Below are positions 57,320 to 60,128 of a stretch of 60,128 bases of DNA, piece by piece. Source of the stretch: Actinomadura opuntiae (GTDB lineage: Bacteria > Actinomycetota > Actinomycetes > Streptosporangiales > Streptosporangiaceae); contig NZ_JASNWF010000039.1 of the NCBI RefSeq assembly GCF_030283205.1, positions 1 to 60,128 of the forward strand, given 5' to 3'. A model generated the notes under the pieces. The model did no database searches. It saw only the letters and a program-made list of their open reading frames with translations, and was not told the origin of the DNA. A program made the position numbers and the translations under genes. The stretch's first letter is position 1. Each line of letters opens with the position of its first letter.

Positions 57320-58689
57320 GACAGGGTCCCTCCGGTCTCCTCGGCGGCCGGCGCGCGGCCGTCCCCGGGGATCGTCGCGTCGGTGCGGGGGGCGCCGGCG
57401 TGCGGGGCGCCGGCGTCCGCCGGGCGGTCCCCCAGGCGGCGGGGGTGGAAGATCCAGGCGCGCATCAGCAGGAACCGCACCAGGGTGGCGACGGCGTTGG
57501 CGCCGATGAGCGCGGCGACCTCGACGGCGCGGGACGCGCCGGGCGCGGCGGCGTGCAGCAGCGCCAGCCCGCCGGTGGACAGCGCGAGGCCGAGCAGGAA
57601 CGTCGCGCCGCCTTCGAGCTGCTGGCGGAACGCGCGCCGGGTGCCGGTGACGCCGAAGGTGAAGCGGCGGTTGGCGGCGGTGTTGCCGATGGTGGTGATG
57701 ACCAGCGACAGCGCGTTGGCCCACAGCGGTCCCATCGCCAGCCGCAGCAGCACGAACAGGACCAGCTGCGCCAGGGTGCTGATGGCGCCGATGACGGCGA
57801 AGGCGGGCAGCTGCCGCGCCATCCCGGCGGGCAGGGCGGCGCCGGTGCCGGTGTTCGTGCCGGTGCTGGTGCCGGGGGCTCGGCGGCCGCCGACGGGGGC
57901 GCGGAACGCGCCGGTGAGCATGCGGCGCGCGACGCGGGCCATGCCGCGCAGGTCGTCGCGGGCGGTGCGGACGACGTCGACGCGCGAGTCGGGGTCGTCG
58001 ACCCAGTCGACGGGGACCTCGTGGATGCGCAGCCCGTTGCGTTCGGCGAGCAGCAGCAGCTCGGTGTCGAAGAACCACTCCTGGTCCTCCACCGACGGCA
58101 GCAGCGCCTGGACGATCTCGGTGCGGGCGGCTTTGAAGCCGCACTGGGCGTCGCTGAAGCGGGCGGCGAGGGTGGTGCGCAGCAGCAGGTTGTAGCAGCG
58201 GGAGATGACCTCGCGGCGGGGGCCGCGCACCACGGCGGACCCGCGGGTGAGCCGCGACCCGATCGCCAGGTCGCTGTGCCCGGAGATCAGCGGTGCGACC
58301 AGCGGCAGGAACGCGTCCAGGTCGGTGGACAGGTCCACGTCCATGTAGGCGACGACGTCGGCGTCGCTGGTGCTCCACACGTGCCGCAGCGCCCGTCCGC
58401 GTCCCTTGCGTTCCAGGCGGACGGCGTTGACGCGGTCCATACGCGCCGTGAGCTGCTGCGCGATCCACCAGGTGGCGTCGGTGCTGGCGTTGTCGGCGAC
58501 GGTGATGCGGAAGGGGTAGGGGAAGGTGTCGGCCAGGTAGGCGTGCAGGCGTTCGACGCTGGCGGCCAGGACGCGTTCCTCGTTGTGGACGGGGACGACC
58601 ACCTCGACCAGCCGTCCCCGCCCGCCGTGGTCGTGCACGGGCGGGGGCGGCGCGGCGGGCGTGCCCCGTTCGGTGACAAGGTGACTCAT
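57316..58689 (-). CDS. GT2 glycosyltransferase fused to a GtrA-like membrane domain
   Basis: A 457-residue fusion. Residues 1-260 form a GT2 polyprenyl-phosphate sugar synthase: VEVVVPVHNEERVLAASVERLHAYL, ITVADNASTDATWWIAQQL, VVAYMDVDLSTDLDAFLPLV (DxD), GSRLTRGSAVVRGPRREVISRCYNLLLR, DAQCGFKAARTEIVQALLPSVEDQEWFFDTELLLLAE. Residues about 295-425 are a four-TM GtrA/DPMS domain (FAVIGAISTLAQLVLFVLLRL, FTFGVTGTRRAFRQQLEGGATFL), which may flip the product. A basic Pro-rich tail follows. It should load a sugar on undecaprenyl phosphate for the downstream GT39 enzymes. Confidence 0.93.
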   Translation of the reverse strand: MSHLVTERGTPAAPPPPVHDHGGRGRLVEVVVPVHNEERVLAASVERLHAYLADTFPYPFRITVADNASTDATWWIAQQLTARMDRVNAVRLERKGRGRALRHVWSTSDADVVAYMDVDLSTDLDAFLPLVAPLISGHSDLAIGSRLTRGSAVVRGPRREVISRCYNLLLRTTLAARFSDAQCGFKAARTEIVQALLPSVEDQEWFFDTELLLLAERNGLRIHEVPVDWVDDPDSRVDVVRTARDDLRGMARVARRMLTGAFRAPVGGRRAPGTSTGTNTGTGAALPAGMARQLPAFAVIGAISTLAQLVLFVLLRLAMGPLWANALSLVITTIGNTAANRRFTFGVTGTRRAFRQQLEGGATFLLGLALSTGGLALLHAAAPGASRAVEVAALIGANAVATLVRFLLMRAWIFHPRRLGDRPADAGAPHAGAPRTDATIPGDGRAPAAEETGGTLS

Positions 58690-58775
58690 GTGACCGAGGT
58701 TCGGCGGCGGGTGTGGGAAGCCCCTGAGCCGTTGATGAACGGGGTATGAGAAAACCCGCGGGCCGCCGCCGCGGC

Positions 58776-58818
58776 GCGGTCGGTCGCGGCGGTCGGTCGC
58801 GGGGTGCGGTCAGTCGCG
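58776..58818. repeat. Tandem 13-base unit, three copies, downstream of the kinase gene
   Basis: GCGGTCGGTCGCG occurs at 58776-58788 and 58789-58801, and with one change (A for G) at 58806-58818, where the change creates the TCA that is the minus-strand stop codon of the histidine kinase (58812-58810). Confidence 0.8.
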
Positions 58819-60128
58819 GGGGTCGGGGGTGCCGGGGAGGCGGACGCGGGCCAGGGTGCCGCCGCCGTCGGCGGCCTCCAGCGCGACGCGGCCGCCGCTC
58901 TCGCCGACGACGCGGGCGACGATCGACAGGCCGAGCCCGGAGCCGGGCAGGCTGCGCGCCGAGGGGGACCGCCAGAACCGCTCGAACACGTGCGGCAGGT
59001 CGGCGGCGGGGATGCCGGGGCCGTGGTCGCGGACGGTGAGCTCGCCGCCGGCGAGGCCGACGGTGACGGTCCCGGCGGGCGGGGAGAACTTCACGGCGTT
59101 GTCCAGCAGGTTCACCACGGCGCGTTCCAGGGAGGCGGGGTCGCCCTGCACGTACCAGGGTTCGGTGGCGGCCCGCACGGTCAGGCCGGGGCCGCGCAGC
59201 CGGGCGCGGTCGACGGCGCGGTCGACGACCTCGTGCAGCGCGACGGTCTGGCGGACGGGTTCGGCCTCGTCGGGGCGGGCGAGTTCCAGCAGGTCGCCGA
59301 CCAGGCTGGACAGTTCCAGCATCTGGGCCTTGACGCTGACCAGCAGGTTGTGGCGGGTGGCGGCGGGCAGCTCGCGGCCGGTGGCCTCGGCGCGCAGCAG
59401 CAGGTCGATGTTGGTGCGCAGGCTGGTCAGGGGGGTGCGCAGCTCGTGGCCGGCGTCGGCGATGAGCTGCTGCTGGCGTTCCCGGGAGGCGGCCAGCGCG
59501 CCGGTCATGGCGTTGAAGGAGCGGCCGAGCCGGGCGATCTCGTCGGTGCCCTCGGCGGGGATGCGGATGCCGAGGTCCTCGGTGCGGGCGATGTGCTCGG
59601 CGACGCCGGTCAGCTCGTCGACGGGCCGCAGCGACGCGCGTGCGATCATCAGGCCGGCGGCGGCCGACACCAGCACGCCGAGGGCGGTGACGGCGACCAG
59701 CAGCAGCGCCAGGTTGTCCAGGGGCCCTTCGACCTCGTCCAGGGAGATCGCGACCGACACCGCGAACGGGGTGCCGTCGGAGGTCTGCGCGGGGAAGGTC
59801 AGGACGCGCACGTCGACGGTGCGGCCGGTGGTGGTGGTGCCGGTGCCGTCGCGCAGGACCCGCTCGTCGCCGCCGCGGGCGACGCGCGCGTCGGCGGCGG
59901 TGACCTTCAGCGAGCCGGCGTCGGGGAGGGTGCAGGCCCGGCCCTGCGCGTTGACCACCTGGATGATCTCGTAGGGGCCGGGCGGGCGGCCGTCGCCGCC
60001 GCTGGCGGTGGCGTCGGGGCGGCACGCGGCGAGCGCGCCGGCGATCTCGCGGCCCATCATCCGCTGGATGCGGCCGCCGGGGCCGCCGGGGCCGCCGGGT
60101 CCCTCGGGGCCGGGCGGGCCGGCGGCGG
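58810..60128 (-). CDS. OmpR-type sensor histidine kinase (cut by right edge)
   Basis: The 3' part of a membrane histidine kinase gene, open to base 60128 without a stop or clear start, so the N-terminus lies outside. Visible parts: an extracytoplasmic sensor region that includes a collagen-like GPEGPGGPGGPGG run near the edge, a TM helix (NLALLLVAVTALGVLVSAAAGLMIA), HAMP domain (SLRPVDELTGVAEHIARTEDLGIRIP), HisKA with the phospho-acceptor His in ADAGHELRTPLTSLR, and the ATPase domain (NLLDNAVKFSPPAGTV, RDHGPGIP, GSGLGLSIVARVV). Its response regulator is presumably just right of the window. Co-oriented with the GT2-GtrA and GT39 genes (120 bases to the next gene), so it likely senses an envelope signal and may control them. 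Confidence 0.93.
   Translation of the reverse strand, partial: AAGPPGPEGPGGPGGPGGRIQRMMGREIAGALAACRPDATASGGDGRPPGPYEIIQVVNAQGRACTLPDAGSLKVTAADARVARGGDERVLRDGTGTTTTGRTVDVRVLTFPAQTSDGTPFAVSVAISLDEVEGPLDNLALLLVAVTALGVLVSAAAGLMIARASLRPVDELTGVAEHIARTEDLGIRIPAEGTDEIARLGRSFNAMTGALAASRERQQQLIADAGHELRTPLTSLRTNIDLLLRAEATGRELPAATRHNLLVSVKAQMLELSSLVGDLLELARPDEAEPVRQTVALHEVVDRAVDRARLRGPGLTVRAATEPWYVQGDPASLERAVVNLLDNAVKFSPPAGTVTVGLAGGELTVRDHGPGIPAADLPHVFERFWRSPSARSLPGSGLGLSIVARVVGESGGRVALEAADGGGTLARVRLPGTPDPRD

Noticed and set aside
57320..60025. Upstream continuation of the GT39 copy 2 frame to give a 1614-codon protein
   Set aside because: The extra part has no conserved text and is antisense-free shadow of the GT2-GtrA and kinase genes in another frame; the real start at 57319 overlaps the GT2 stop as ATGA.

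Overview
The window is very GC-rich DNA with strong third-position G/C, many GTG starts, dense ATGA/GTGA stop-start overlaps and regulators typical of Actinomycetota (ECF sigma factor, NarL-type two-component pairs, GlxA, IclR, WYL and DUF3152 proteins). It looks like chromosome of a filamentous actinomycete; a Streptosporangiales or Thermomonosporaceae-like genus is my guess, not something the sequence proves. I see no rRNA, tRNA, CRISPR array, insertion sequence or prophage. About 56 protein genes, one clear pseudogene and several strong terminator hairpins can be supported.

Left part (1-27.6 kb): a partial MFS exporter, an isochorismatase-like hydrolase, a 0.58-kb gene-poor gap, a DUF72 protein, a lone tyrosine recombinase and a HAD phosphatase. 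A MarR / decayed quinone oxidoreductase / NmrA-type reductase group follows, with a perfect palindrome in front of marR. From 7.1 to 14.6 kb lie a PAP2 phosphatase, an ABC-2 exporter (ATPase plus permease) and two back-to-back histidine kinase/response regulator pairs; an 11-base motif shared by the exporter upstream region and the kinase divergon suggests they are linked. Next come an ECF sigma factor coupled to a permuted Ada-like DNA-alkylation protein, an epimerase, a GCS2 ligase, a second isochorismatase, a GlxA regulator, GntR-TauE, YigZ, DUF3152, a NagD-like phosphatase, an acyl-CoA ligase and RidA.

Middle (27.6-41.2 kb): TerD; a divergent acyl-thioester group (acyl-CoA oxidase-like protein and acyltransferase against a FabH-type ketosynthase III); DoxX; a LysR/SDR pair; then seven minus-strand genes, six of them translationally coupled: epimerase, GT2, DUF2064, methyltransferase, a polytopic molybdopterin oxidoreductase with an internal twin-arginine motif, and two membrane proteins. 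This looks like an envelope or glycoconjugate pathway whose product I cannot name, and it is the most interesting system in the window.

Right part (41.2-60.1 kb): a class V aminotransferase/LysR pair; cupin-IclR divergent from a cytochrome P450 with near-identical mirrored promoters; VOC and WYL genes divergent from a short UvrA-like ABC protein; a PPOX-family flavin/F420 protein; a secreted tyrosine phosphatase; an SDR; a LOG/TIGR00725 protein; a pterin dehydratase. It ends in an operon reading leftwards from a histidine kinase cut by the right edge into GT2-GtrA and two tandem GT39 transferases. Many promoters appear leaderless (TANNNT 6-9 bases before the start codon), and short tandem duplications recur at gene 3' ends.
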